The notes under the pieces were generated by a model. That model searched no databases, was not told the origin of the DNA, and saw only the letters and a list, made by a program, of their open reading frames with translations. Shown in pieces: positions 1-11,495 of a DNA stretch of 64,000 nt; position 1 is the stretch's first letter; each line of letters opens with the position of its first letter. Source of the stretch: Austropuccinia psidii (taxonomy: Eukaryota; Basidiomycota; Pucciniomycetes; Pucciniales; Sphaerophragmiaceae); contig JALGQZ010000001.1 in assembly GCA_023105745.1 (NCBI GenBank), positions 58,671,437-58,735,436 on the forward strand, written 5' to 3'. A program made the translations under genes and the position numbers.

Positions 1-2184
1 CTTAGTATAGATAAAATTAATGTTTCTTTTGAAGTCACTGAGGTACACACTCATTCACCACAGTATAGTGATGAATGTATGGATCTCATAAATGTGCAAG
101 ATGCTAAAATGCAGAAAACCAAACCTGCCAGAGGTAAAGGTTATACAGCTGGTTCATCTTGTATCACTAATATTGTGATAAACAACACAGAAGCCAAGAT
201 ACAGCTTGACTCAGGTGCTTTTTGCACTTGTGTTGGAAAGCATTATCTTGACAAAGTTTATACCAATTGGCAAGACAAATTAATTCCAATTGAAGGTATA
301 CAATTCAGCAGTGCTAGCCAAAATATGCACCCCTTGAATATATTTGAAGCAGCAATCATATCTCCTCATCCTGCAGGAAGTATAAGATCAAAAGTTGAAA
401 TTGTTGTTATGAATAATTGTACTTCACAGCACTTTATACTTGGGAATGATTATCTCAATATTTATGGTATTGATATTAATAATCATAAAGACAGGTATTT
501 CACTATAGGGGAAAATAAAACACAAAAATTTGCTTTTCCGATAGAAAAAAGAGAAATTACTGTCATTAAACAAGTAAAAAATGTTCATAAGGAAACATTT
601 GTGTCAAGACAATTAATTGAAGCACAACTTAGTCCTGAATTAACCCTGGAAATGAAGGAAGAGCTTATTGAAATTTTATTTCAATAGAGGGAAGCCTTTG
701 CTTCAGATAATGAACCACTTGGGGCTATAAAAAGCCATGAGGTGGACATTATTCTTAATGTGAAAAGGCCTTATCCGCTACTATTAAGAAGACCAGCTTA
801 CGCAGCTAGCCCTAGGGCTAGAGAAGCATTAGAAAATCATATTAATGAACTAATGAAACTGGGAGTTCTTAGAAAAGTTGGACACAATGAGGAGGTAGAA
901 GTCACAACTCCAGTAATCATTACTTGGCATAATGATAAGTCAAGGATGGTTGTTGATTTTAGAGCACTGAATACCTATACTATTCCAGACAGGTATCCAA
1001 TCCCTAGAATTCATGAGACTTTGACTCAATTATCCAAAGCAAGATTTGTTACTTCCATGGATGCTCTAAAAGGCTTTCACCAGAATCTTTTGACACCTCA
1101 TGCTAGGAAATTATTGAGAATAATTGCTCATTGTGGGATTTATTAGTATTTTAGAATGCCTTTTTGTATTAAACATGCACCCTCTCATTATCAGAGAATG
1201 ATGAATACCATCTTCCCACATGAATTGTCAGAAGGATGGTTAATCATTTATATTGATGACATTATCATTTGTTCAGAAACCTGGCTATTACATTTGGAGA
1301 GACTTTCATTAGTACTTAAGAAAATTATTCAAGTGAACATGAAAATATCTCTTAAAAAATGTAATTTTTGGTTTCATGAGTTAAAAGCTCTAGGACATGT
1401 AGTCTCAGGACTGAGCCTTGGTGTTGACAAAAACAAAGTGGCTGCAGTTTTACTGAAGAAAATGCCCCAGAACAAAAAAGAAATGATGTCTTTTTTAGGG
1501 TTTGCCAGTTATTACAGGCAACACCTTAAAGATTTCGCTATCCATGCCAGATCTTTATACAGAATTTGTGATCAACAAACTGTTTTTGAAATGACACAGG
1601 AGAGGATTCAAGCATATGGGCAAATAAAGTATGCCTTGACCAATGCACCATTATTATTGATGCCAGACTGGAAGCTTCCTTTCAAGCTGTATATTGATGC
1701 ATGTGGGGAAGGCTTAGGAGCTGCTCTTCATCAGGTTCAAATTGTCAATGACAAACCTTATGAAGGTCCAATTTGTTTCATTTCAAGACAAATTTAACCT
1801 ACTGAGGCCAGATATGGAGCTAGCCAAATGGAGTGCCTTTGCCTTGTTTGACCTTTGGAAAAACTTCATTACTATCTTTATGGTAGTGTGTTTCAAGTAA
1901 TTACTGATTGTAATGCAGTGAAATCACTTCTTAACATGAAAACTCCAAACAGACACATGTTAAGATGGCAGATTGCTATACAGGAGTATAGAGGCAATAT
2001 GACCATAGTACATAGAGCTGGAAATATTCAGAAGAATGCTGATGGCTTAAGTAGATGGGCATTACCAAATACACCTGATAACCCTGCCTATGTTCCTACA
2101 AGTGCAGAACCTCAAATTCCAATTGAAGGAATTAATATCACGGATGTTGGAACAGAATTTTTTGAAGAAGTTAGAGAAAGCTAT
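1..2184 (+). pseudogene. G1 pol, N-terminal part: protease, reverse transcriptase, RNase H (broken)
   Basis: One frame, open from base 1, encodes a retropepsin with an intact LDSGAF active site (about 208-225), the RT with YIDD (about 1249-1260), and RNase H with the YIDA motif followed by the [15 protein letters not shown] block. The frame is interrupted by TAG at 685-687, TAG at 1144-1146, TAA at 1795-1797 and TGA at 1849-1851; the last replaces the Trp of the LVWALEK motif. The sequence stops at GESY-type codons, where G2 inserted. It is closely colinear with the intact pol of G5 further right. The polyprotein would have processed Gag-Pol and copied RNA to cDNA in virus-like particles, but this copy cannot make it. 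Confidence 0.9.
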
Positions 2185-3689
2185 TGTCAACCTGTGACTC
2201 AAAACAGAGCACTAGCATTACATCCAACATACCATAAATAATGGTATGAAACTTATTGAACAAACATAGTCAATACAGGTAATAAATAAGAGGAAAAAAC
2301 TCCTCTTAAATTAAACACCAACCTTATCCAAACAGAATAAGGAAACCTAGAGGAGAATAAACAAGTCAAAACCCTTATTTTCACCTCTCTTCTAACTTAT
2401 GCATATTTAAGTTACTCTATACCAAAATGGTATTTTTCTTAAAGCTCACATAGAGAGCTACACAATGGTATCATCCGTGTTGCTGTAACACCACTACAAC
2501 TGGAGATACCATATGACCTTTATTTTAAACCAAGACCCCCCTGAAGGTCAAAGAGGCCTTGTACAAAACTGTACAAACGTATAACCAAATTAAAGATCTA
2601 AACAAGAGCTTTAATTTGAGACACCTTAGACCTCTGTATCTCTTAAATTGACTGAGGGATCTTGGTTCAAAGGTTTAACAACCAAAATAAAGATATTCTG
2701 AAAACAACAATGTAAACAAACCCCTGTATCTTTGGCATACACTCATACAACTGTACAGTGTAATATACCAAGCTTTAGAGCTAATCAAGCCCTACAAGAC
2801 TGTATCATCAGAATACAGATATCTTCCAAATTGAAGAAGATATCTGGTATGGAAGTTTTTGAAGCCTCATACTGATGTACAAAAATACATCCAAAAACTT
2901 AAAACCCTTATAACTTTTGCTACTTTAAGGAAGGGTAAACATGAAGCATACCAAATTGAAGAGCTCATGAAGCCCTTTAATACTTTGCTCTTGGTTCCTT
3001 GATATCTTAAGAATTGCCTGAGATATTTTGATTGGAAGGTTTTTCTAGCAATACATGACTGTATCAAACTTGTATCAAACAGTATTGCTCTCATACTTAA
3101 AATAATATACTTATGAAGATATAACCTCTCTAAAGTCATCATTATTGATCATAAAGACACCAGAACAACGTCATCCAAGTGCTGAAATGGCAGGTGAAAA
3201 GTTTTTTCACCATGTATTGATCCAGAATGATCATTTGTGGTTCCAAAACCACAATTCTGCCTCTATTGACGTCAGAATTGACAATCCAGAACCACAGACT
3301 GATCATTGGAGTGAAAATTTTCACTCCTCTGACGCGTGAAGAGTTAATAGCTCTTGACAGTCTTGAAAGATATAAAAAGAAGGGTTTTTTCCTTTAAAAC
3401 CCATCATCTTTATCTTATTATCCATATTCTTATGTGACAAAACTGTTATCAATCAGTAGTGTCCTTAGGATTATGATTAAAGATATAATTAGAATATAAT
3501 CATTGTAGTACTTCTTTACAGTCAAAGGTATTAGAGTATTGCAACCCAGGTCCTCAACAGACTCATCACCACTGTTACCACGTAGCAGTAGGACCTGAAG
3601 ATTTAAATTTATTTGTTTTTTGATGTGTCACAGTCATAATACTAGCTTGTAACTACAGTTTATAGCTACTATATAGACTCACCCTGACA
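2185..3689 (+). repeat. G2 5' LTR
   Basis: Paired with 10014-11495 at high identity. It begins TGTCAACCTGTGACTC and ends CACCCTGACA. A cluster of palindromes (3190-3330), including the perfect 20-bp GGAGTGAAAATTTTCACTCC at 3308-3327, lies directly upstream of a TATA box (3371-3378). This copy retains a short direct repeat near 2820-2850 that is missing from the 3' copy. Confidence 0.95.
3371..3378 (+). promoter_or_regulatory. TATA box in G2 5' LTR
   Basis: TATAAAAA lies about 320 bp before the LTR end and is followed by pyrimidine-rich DNA, as expected for the U3/R boundary of an LTR promoter. The same box is at 11177-11184 in the 3' LTR. Related G6 has GATAAAAA at the matching place. Confidence 0.55.
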
Positions 3690-3709
3690 TTTTGGGGGCC
3701 TGGCCGTGG
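3690..3709 (+). other. Candidate primer-binding site of G2
   Basis: The 20 bases right after the LTR are T-rich then GGGGGCCTGGCC. The same block follows the LTR of G6 (62152), and a variant (GGGGGCCCAGCC) follows the 5' LTR of G5. Conservation across different LTR families supports a priming role. I could not assign a tRNA; self-priming is possible. Confidence 0.55.
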
Positions 3710-3786
3710 TTTTTCAACCTTATTGGACGTGTTTTGAACTGAATTGGGCGTAAAAATTCAGTTATTTAAAAGGTATTTTACTAACA

Positions 3787-4701
3787 GTGAGTAAAATTTT
3801 GAATTTATCTTATTTTCTATTATTATCATTTTTTTATATATATAATATAGCATCATATATTATATACATAATTTTTTTTCTCCAAAAATATATATTACAA
3901 ATATTTTTGTTGAGAGTAAGAGTACAAATCCTCTTTATTTCATTATATTGCAATAATTTTCATAAAATTTGATAATAATACAACAGTACTATTTAAATTT
4001 CAATATAAATAATAATATACAAACAGTATATTACTTATTTTTTACTATTATTTTTCACCAAAGTGCGTGAAACTTAATAAAGAAACATTTATTGATAAAT
4101 AATTAATAAATATTAAATAATAAAATAATTTTTTATTATTTATAAGGAATATTTTAATTAAATATTTCCTTTAAAACAAGACATCACTCAAATTGACATG
4201 AAAACTTGTAATTGATTGATATTTTAATCAAAAATCAAGTGTTAAAATAAATATTATTTATAATATTTGTAATAACAAATCAGATTTATTATACTCTAAT
4301 AAATCTGACGTGTCTTTTTAGAAGAAAACCAATAGTGTCCAATTGAATCATTCACAAAACACTTGGATATTAAAGTTTTAATTCATAAAAACTCACATTA
4401 AGAAATATTAGTAATAATATTTATAACCAAATTTATTATAATTTAATAAATTTGACGTGTTTATACAAAAACATAATAATATCCAAGTGAATCATTCACA
4501 AAACACTTGGATATTACAATTTTCACTTATAAAACATAAGTGAAAAACTCAAAAACTGTTATTATTCAATAAAAAACATATAAAAAAAATATTATAATAA
4601 GAATACTTAAAAATTTCGAAAAATAACAGTAGAATTGAATAAAATCATTTTGTTTTATCATAAAATACTGATATACAATTTGAAATATCTTTTCTGAATA
4701 G
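3787..4701 (+). other. Candidate leader intron of G2 accessory transcript
   Basis: The donor is A|GTGAGT (exon ends 3786) and the acceptor is TTTTCTGAATAG|TG (intron ends 4701). Joining puts A next to TG and makes ATG, followed by an open frame that starts GAA AAA GAG. Matching donors leaving A and acceptors followed by TG occur in G5 and G6. The intron is 915 nt, long for a fungus and very AT-rich, so other donors are possible. It holds no gene that I can recognise. Confidence 0.5.
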
Positions 4702-5797
4702 TGGAAAAAGAGAATATTCCATTAGAAACCCAGTCACAAGGAAATCAATCTGTGATAGCCTCAGAAGACAGAGAGGTGCTGCCAAAAACCAAGGGCAAGC
4801 AGAAAAGACACAGTGAAGTGACAATCAACTCCAAAGATTGGACACCAATAGCCATGCCAAGGGCCAAAAAACCCAGAAAAGCTCCAACAAAACCAGCTGG
4901 ATCACCAAGACAAATTGAAAAACAGAAAATCACTGTTATCAACCCAGTTGTAAACTCTAAAGGCAAATTGCCAAAGAGTATAGACCATAAATTTGTACAA
5001 GGGCCTGCTAAAGGTAAATAAACCTTGAAACATACAACATTTTTCATTATCTGTCATTTTTTAACATTGTTAATATGACACCTCCACCTCTTAGAGATCT
5101 TGGATTCCCAAGAAATCAACCAGAACACTGGCCAAGAAGACACAGAGGAAGAAGACAGCCAATCACTGGATCAAATGACCAGCAAAGGACTTACCATCAG
5201 GGAACTCCTACCCAAGGTCTTATTCCAAATCAAATTCAACCCAGAAATCCAACCAGGAGATTGGACAGATGCAGAACAGGTCCTTCAAATACACAAACTC
5301 CTGAAAGATCTCTTCACATGGAGCATGGACAACAAAATGTTCACTATGGCAGCATCATGGGCAGAAGTGGGGATAACAACTCAGAAGATCTGTCTCAAGC
5401 AAATGGCTTGGATGGAACTTATGATAGAAATGCAAGGTTGGAATCCCAACAATAATTTCAAACTCTTAGAAGAAAGAGCAATCAGAATCAAAGAGAACCA
5501 GGCAGCCATACAAGCCATAGAGAGATCTTGGCACAAGGAAGAGCCCAGTCATATTCAGGTACCCCCAGAAATGGGAGTAGGAGTCCCATCTTCCCCACAA
5601 CAATCCATCAGTTCCAGGCCTTACAAGCCAAAGGAAACTTCATCCAAGGCTCCCCAACCATTCCAGGTAGTTTCCAACAGGAGAAAAGGAGCCCAAGGGA
5701 GAAACAAAACTTCTTTCAACCAGAGGAAGAAGGAAGGAGACCCATTGATGAAAAACTGATGGACTTAGTGCAAGAAGTACACAAAAGCAAAAGATAG
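4702..5797 (+). pseudogene. G2 spliced accessory ORF overlapping gag (1-nt deletion near its end)
   Basis: Exon 4702-5013 encodes a basic, lysine-rich, disordered segment. A phase-1 intron (5014-5094, GTAAAT...CTCTTAG, 81 nt) follows, then exon 5095-5797 encodes a helical domain with the blocks LQIHKLLKDLF, WSMDNK, QKICLK and GWNP. The tail is basic and ends HKSKR. A single base is missing in the A-run near 5751-5755: without it the frame would run to the same terminus as in G6 (HKNQK). The protein is not one I recognise outside this element family. An N-terminal extension or accessory product of Gag is the best guess. Its second exon overlaps gag in the -1 frame. Confidence 0.6.
5014..5094 (+). 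other. Phase-1 intron in G2 accessory ORF; contains gag ATG
   Basis: AAAG|GTAAAT donor and CACCTCTTAG acceptor, 81 nt. Splicing at the first AG joins the two conserved halves in frame. The intron holds an ATG at 5075 that opens the gag frame. The homologous introns in G5 (65 nt) and G6 (68 nt) have the same phase and also hold the gag ATG. Confidence 0.65.
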
Positions 5798-7130
5798 TTG
5801 TACCTACAAATAGTTTTGATAGTTCTGACTCAATTGATCCAGAATTCATAACTGAGACTACAATCCACACTGATGAGTTTGAAAACAAATTCACATGGAC
5901 CAAGTTGGCCCAATTCATGAATTGGACAAACGAAACCTCAGAAAAAATGAGGAAAGAAGTGGAAACATTGAAAGAAGAAAATGCTTTCCAAGCAACAGTC
6001 ATAAAAGACTTGAATACAAATCTGGCCAAAATTTGGACAGAATTTGAAAAAGGTAACAGACAGTTGAATTCAATTCTAGAAGAACAACAAACTGTGAGGA
6101 GAGATCTGAGGGGTATCCAGCAGCAACAGGATAGCTTTTATAAAGAAATTGATTACCTCTATGACAGAGAAAACAATAAATACCCTCCAACACAAGGTCA
6201 ACCCACTACTGCTACAAAATTGAAAGAAGAGGATAAAGACTATGAACAGGAACCTGAATATCATATTCCAAAGTCAAGATCAGAGTCAATGTACCAAGAT
6301 GGGGAAAATCTCAGCTATTCATAGAAACAGGCACTAAAACAGTTACCAGAAGTAGCAAACTGGCCAAAGTTCTCAGGAATTGGGGAATACGACCATATGG
6401 AAATCATTGACTATATTGAGGGACTCTTTGTTGATGTCCCAAAGATACCAGAATTAATACAGCATTCAAAGGCCATGAAAACATATGGTATACTGAGATG
6501 AAAGAAATACATGGCAGGAAAAGCTGGCCATGGTGGAGGAACCAAATTATACAAAAGTATAGCAATGGTAGTTGGATCTGGCAAAAGACCATGTCCCTTG
6601 AAAGTGATAGATACTCCACAGAAAAAGACACATATGAATGGTGTCTCAAAAAAACAAAAAGGCTAAAAGCTATTGATCCCAATATGACAATAGAAATGAG
6701 AAACCATAAACTCCTAACAAAATTTCCAGGAGATCTAGAACATGCAGTCAAATGCAGATGCAACAACATCAGCAGCATTGATGACATAGCAAATGTCATA
6801 CAAGATGTGAGGAAAAAAACCTCCATAGGAAGGTACACATCCTATAAACCAAACTTCAAAGACAAGAAGTCTGAAGTTAAAGAAACAAACAAAGAGAAAG
6901 GGAAAGAAACCCCAAAAAAGAAATATGTGTGCCACAACTGTGGATCAGCAGACCACTATGCCAACAATTGCACAAAACCAAAAAAGAAAATATATGCAAT
7001 TGATGAAGAATCAGAAGAAGAACAAACAGGTGACAAATCTGATTCTGACAGTATGGGAAATGGTATGAGAGCAGAATCACAAAGTGAACCTGATACCATA
7101 GAAGAATACATAGTGGAATGCAATGACTAA
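5075..7130 (+). pseudogene. G2 gag (disordered N-terminus, coiled coil, capsid, zinc knuckle), broken
   Basis: Gag starts at the ATG inside the intron (MTPPPLRDLG) and runs in the -1 frame relative to the accessory ORF. One stop (TAA 5453-5455), the 1-nt deletion near 5752, a TAG at 6322-6324 and another shift before about 6470 interrupt it. Recognisable parts are a coiled coil (about 5905-6170), a capsid-like block (WPKFSGIGEYDHME; FPGDLEHAVK) and a full CCHC knuckle, C-x2-C-x4-H-x4-C (CHNCGSADHYANNC, about 6930-6971), followed by an acidic tail. It would assemble the particle and bind RNA. It ends with TAA (7128-7130) in the same frame as pol. Confidence 0.75.
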
Positions 7131-9992
7131 AGTTCACTTGACATACAAGACATTGAATTAGATTCAGGAATACCACAAATAACAACAGACAAAGAGCTCT
7201 GTAAGCACACACAGAATGCACAAACATTCCTGGTAACCCCAAATAGAGGGATGGGATTCATTCATGGAACACCTACAAAATTGACATTTTACATTGAGAA
7301 CTGTAAACATCCAATGATCATTGACACAGGAGCAAGTTTCTCCATAGTGGCAAAAGAATACTTAAAACAACACTTCCCCAAATGGGAAGAGGATATAATC
7401 CCAACAAAAGCTAGAAACTTTAAAAGTGCATCAGGCAAAATGCCCTCACTGGGGACAATAATCAAAGAGATAATTATCCCACACCAAAAAGGAAATATCA
7501 GACTAGAACCTGAATTTGTAGTTCTAGATAATGCACATGTACAAGGATCTTTACTAGGTACAGAGTACCAAAGAATGTATGGTATGGACATTTGAAATAG
7601 TAAAAATAGATATCTTACCATAGGTACAAACAAAGACAAAAAAATTTCCTTTGACATAAATCATATAACAAATGATAACACCCTGAAAGAACTAGCGGAA
7701 GAATTCAAAGAAGCCCAATATGGCACTCAACTCACCAGTGAAATGAAACTCAGCTTACTGAAAGTATTGAGGAAGCATAGAGGAGCTTTTGCGATAGGAG
7801 ATGAACCACTAGGAAAAATAAAAGGACATGATATAGAATTATATCTGGATGTAGAGAGACCATATCCACCTATGCTTAGGAGACCGCCATACCCAGCCAG
7901 CATGGAAACTAGGAAAGAAATTGAGAAACATATCAATGAACTCCTAGAAATGGGGGTCATAAGGAAAATTGGACACAATGAGATAGTAGAAGTCACTACA
8001 CCAGTCCTTATAACTTGGCATGATGGTAAATCCAGACTATGTGGGGACTTCAGGGCTTTGAATAATTACACCAAAGCAGATAGGTACCCCATCCCAAGGA
8101 TACCACATGCACTAGATAAGCTAGCAAAAGCCAAGTTTATTACAAAAATGGATTGCATGAAAGGCTTCCACCAGAATGGGGTGAAACCAGATTCCATCAA
8201 ATTGCTAAGAATTATATGCCATATGGGCATATATGAATATACTAGAATGCCATTTGGCATTAAGAATGCACCAGCCCATTTTCATAGGATGATGGATACC
8301 ATATTTCAAGATGAAATAATGGAAGGGTGGATGGTAGTGTACATTGATGATATCATAATATACTCAGAAACATGGGAAGACCATGGGAGGAAAATTGATA
8401 AAATATTGGGAAAATGTACACCAATCAACATGAAAATATCTCTTAAAAAATGTAACTTTGAACAGCAAGAACTGCTAACCCTAGGACACAAAGTTTCAGG
8501 TTTAAGTCTAGCCATAGACCAAAATAAAGTTGCTGCAGTACTGAAGAAACCAGTACCAAAGAACATTAAATAAATGCAATCTTTTTTGGGCTTTTCTAAT
8601 TACTACAGGAGCCACATAAAAAACTTTGCACACATCACAAGTAGCCTATACAAACTGTGCTCAAAAGATGTAGTCTTTGAGATTCCCAAAGAAAGAAGAG
8701 ATGCATTTGAGAAAATCAAATATGAACCGACCAATGCCCCTGTCCTAATGATGCCTGATTTTGAACTACCATTCAAACTATATATAGATGCAGCATGTAG
8801 CCAAGGACTAGGAGCAGCACTACACCAGAGGCAACTAGTGGATGGAATACCCAAAGAAGGAGTAATTTACTATATATCAAGACAACTGAAAGACTCAGAA
8901 GCCAGATATGGAGCTACTCAGACAGAATGTCTCTGTTTGGTATGGGCATTAGAAAAAGTCCATTACTACTTAGAAGGAGCAGTATTTGAAGTTTTTACTG
9001 ATTGCACAGCCCTCAAATCACTGTTGAACATGAAGACAACAAACAGACACATGCTCAGGTGGCAAATAGTCATACAAGAAGACAGAGGGAATATGACTAT
9101 TATCTATAAAGAAGGGAAAAGTCATACTAATGCAGATGGTCTCAGCAGGTGGCCACTGAAGAATGACCAAGAGAATCCAGCATATGACCCAGAAAATGGG
9201 GCCAAAATACCCATACAATGCATGGAATATAAAGACAATGAGGGATATACCCATGACTGGGTAACCCTCCTACCAGCTGTACAATTGGCATACAACACAA
9301 GTATACACTCAGTGACAGGAAAAACCCCTGCCACATTAGAGAAAGGATGGAACCCACTACTTCCAGTAGACTACTTGAAGAAGAACCTCCTCTCAGTACA
9401 ACCCACAGCTAAAGACTTCCACACAGTGTGGAAAACTGCCTGTGAAAAAGCAGGACAATGTGTGGCTGAAGCTAAATTATACAACAAACAGAGATATGAT
9501 AAAAGTCACCAAGAACCTGATTTCAAAGAAGGAGACCAAGTTCTAATCTCAACTCTTAAATTCAACAATCTAAGAGGACCCAAGAAGATGAGAGACTCAT
9601 TCATAGGACCATTCACCATTATTAAATTAATAGGAAAGAATGCAGTAGAAGTCAACCTGACCAAAGAGTTTTCTAGGAAACACCCAGTTTTCCCTGTGAG
9701 CCTGGTCAAACCTTATCACCAAACAGATGAGGAGAAATTCCCTGACAGAAAGAAGATACTCACCCATGAAAGATTGGTAGAGGAAGATGACTCACCTGGA
9801 CCAGTGAAAAAGATCATTAAAGCCAGGAAAATAAGAATTAATGGGAAAGACAACAGGCAATATCTGGTTAGATTTAAGAATCAACCAGCAGATAAAGATA
9901 AATGGTTAACTGAGAAAGAAATCCCAGATGGACAAATACACCTCAGAAGATTCAGAGCCTCCAGAAGGGCTGAAGAGTCTCATCAATTATGA
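7131..9992 (+). pseudogene. G2 pol: protease, RT, RNase H, truncated integrase
   Basis: In the same frame as gag after its TAA. The protease has an intact IDTGAS motif (about 7320-7337), RT has YIDD (about 8342-8353), and RNase H has the YIDAA and GLSRWPL blocks. Nonsense codons lie at 7593-7595 (TGA) and 8571-8573 (TAA). Near 9219-9240 the sequence jumps from the RNase H/integrase linker directly to GYTHDW, which in G5 lies after the integrase core. The whole HHCC finger and DDE core, about 300 codons, are missing without loss of frame. The C-terminal integrase region and chromodomain-like tail (YLVRFKNQP...W) remain. This copy could not integrate itself. Confidence 0.88.
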
Positions 9993-10002
9993 GCCTTCTT
10001 TT

Positions 10003-10013
10003 GAGGGAGGGTA
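10003..10013 (+). other. Polypurine tract of G2
   Basis: GAGGGAGGGTA directly abuts the 3' LTR start (TGTCAACC), the usual place for plus-strand priming. Part of it overlaps the region just after the pol stop at 9990-9992. Confidence 0.8.
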
Positions 10014-11495
10014 TGTCAACCTGTGACTCAAAACAGAGCACTAGCATGACATCCAACATACCATAAATAATGGTATGACAAGTATTGAACAAACATAGTC
10101 AATACAGGTAATAAATAAGAGGAAAAAACTCCTCTTAAATTAAACACCAACCTTATCCAAACAGAATAAGGAAACCTAGAGGAGAATAAACAAGTCAAAA
10201 CCCTTATTTTCACCTCTCATCTAACTTATGCATATTTAAGTTATTCTATACCAAAATGGTATTTTTCTTAAAGCTCACATAGAGAGCTACACAATGGTAT
10301 CATCCATGTTGCTGTAACACCACTACAACTGGAGATACCATATGACCTTTATTTTAAAACCAAGACCCCCCAGAAAGTCAAAGAGGGCTTGTACAAAACT
10401 TTACAAAAGTATAACCAAATTGAAGATCTAAACAAGGGCTTTAATTTGAGACACCTTAGACCTCTTTATCTCTTAAATTGACTGAGGAATCTTGGTTCAA
10501 ATGTTTAACCAGAATACAGATATTCTAAAAACAACAATGTAAACAAACCCCTGTATCTTTGGCATACACTCATACAACTGTACAGTGTAATATACCAAAC
10601 TGTAGAGCTAGTCAAGCCCTACAAGACTGTATCATCAGAATACAGACATCTGGTATGGAAGTTTTTGAAGCCTCATACTGATGTACAAAAATACATCCAA
10701 AAACTTAAAACCCTTATAACTTTTGCTATTTTAAAGAAGGGTAAGCATGAAGCATACCAAATTGAAGAGCTCATTAAGCCCTTCAATTCTGTGCTCTTGG
10801 TTTCTTGATATCTTAAGAATTGACTGAGATATCTTGATTGGAAGGTTTTTCTAGCAATACATGACTGTATCAAACTTGTATCAAACAGTATTGCTCTCAT
10901 ACTTAAAATAATATACTTATTAAGATATAACCTCTCTAAAATCATCATTATTGATCATACAGACACCAGAACAACGTCATTCAAGTGCTGACATGGCAGG
11001 TGAAAAGTTTTTTCACCCTGTATTGATCCAGAATGATCATTTGTGGTTCCAAAACCACAATTCTGCCTCTATTGACGTCAGAATTGACAATCCAGAACAA
11101 CAGGCTGATCATTGGAGTGAAAATTTTCACTCCTCTGACGCGTGAATAGTTAGTAACTCTTGACAGTCTTGAAAGATATAAAAAGAAGGGTTTTTTCCTT
11201 GAAAACCCATCATCTTTATCTTATTATCCATATTCTTATGTGACAAAACTGTTATCAATCAGTAGTGTCCTTAGAATTATCAATATAGATATAATTAGAA
11301 TATAATTATTGTAGTACTTCTTTACAGTCAAAGATATTAGAGTATTGCAACCCAGGTCCTCAACAGACTCATCACCACTGTTACCACGTAGCAGTGGGAC
11401 CTGAAGATTTAAATTTATTTGTTTTTTGACGTGTCACAGTCATAATACTAGCTTGTAACTACATTTTATAGCTACTATATAGACTCACCCTGACA
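10014..11495 (+). repeat. G2 3' LTR
   Basis: Partner of 2185-3689, 1482 bp. It has the same TATA box and the same perfect 20-bp palindrome (11114-11133). It is followed by the target duplication gctat, and then by G1 integrase sequence. Confidence 0.95.

Larger units (their letters stand above)
2185..11495 (+). mobile_element. G2: Ty3/gypsy LTR element nested in G1
   Basis: This element has both LTRs (2185-3689 and 10014-11495) with TGTCAACC...CCTGACA ends. A candidate primer-binding site lies at 3690-3709 and a purine tract at 10003-10013. Perfect 5-bp target duplications (gctat) flank it. Inside are a long AT-rich leader, a spliced accessory frame, gag, and pol. The element is defective: it has nonsense codons, gag frameshifts and an in-frame loss of most of integrase. 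Its LTRs differ by about 23 bp in length and by scattered substitutions, so the insertion is not recent. It shares LTR type and gene order with G6 at the right end of the window. Confidence 0.95.
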
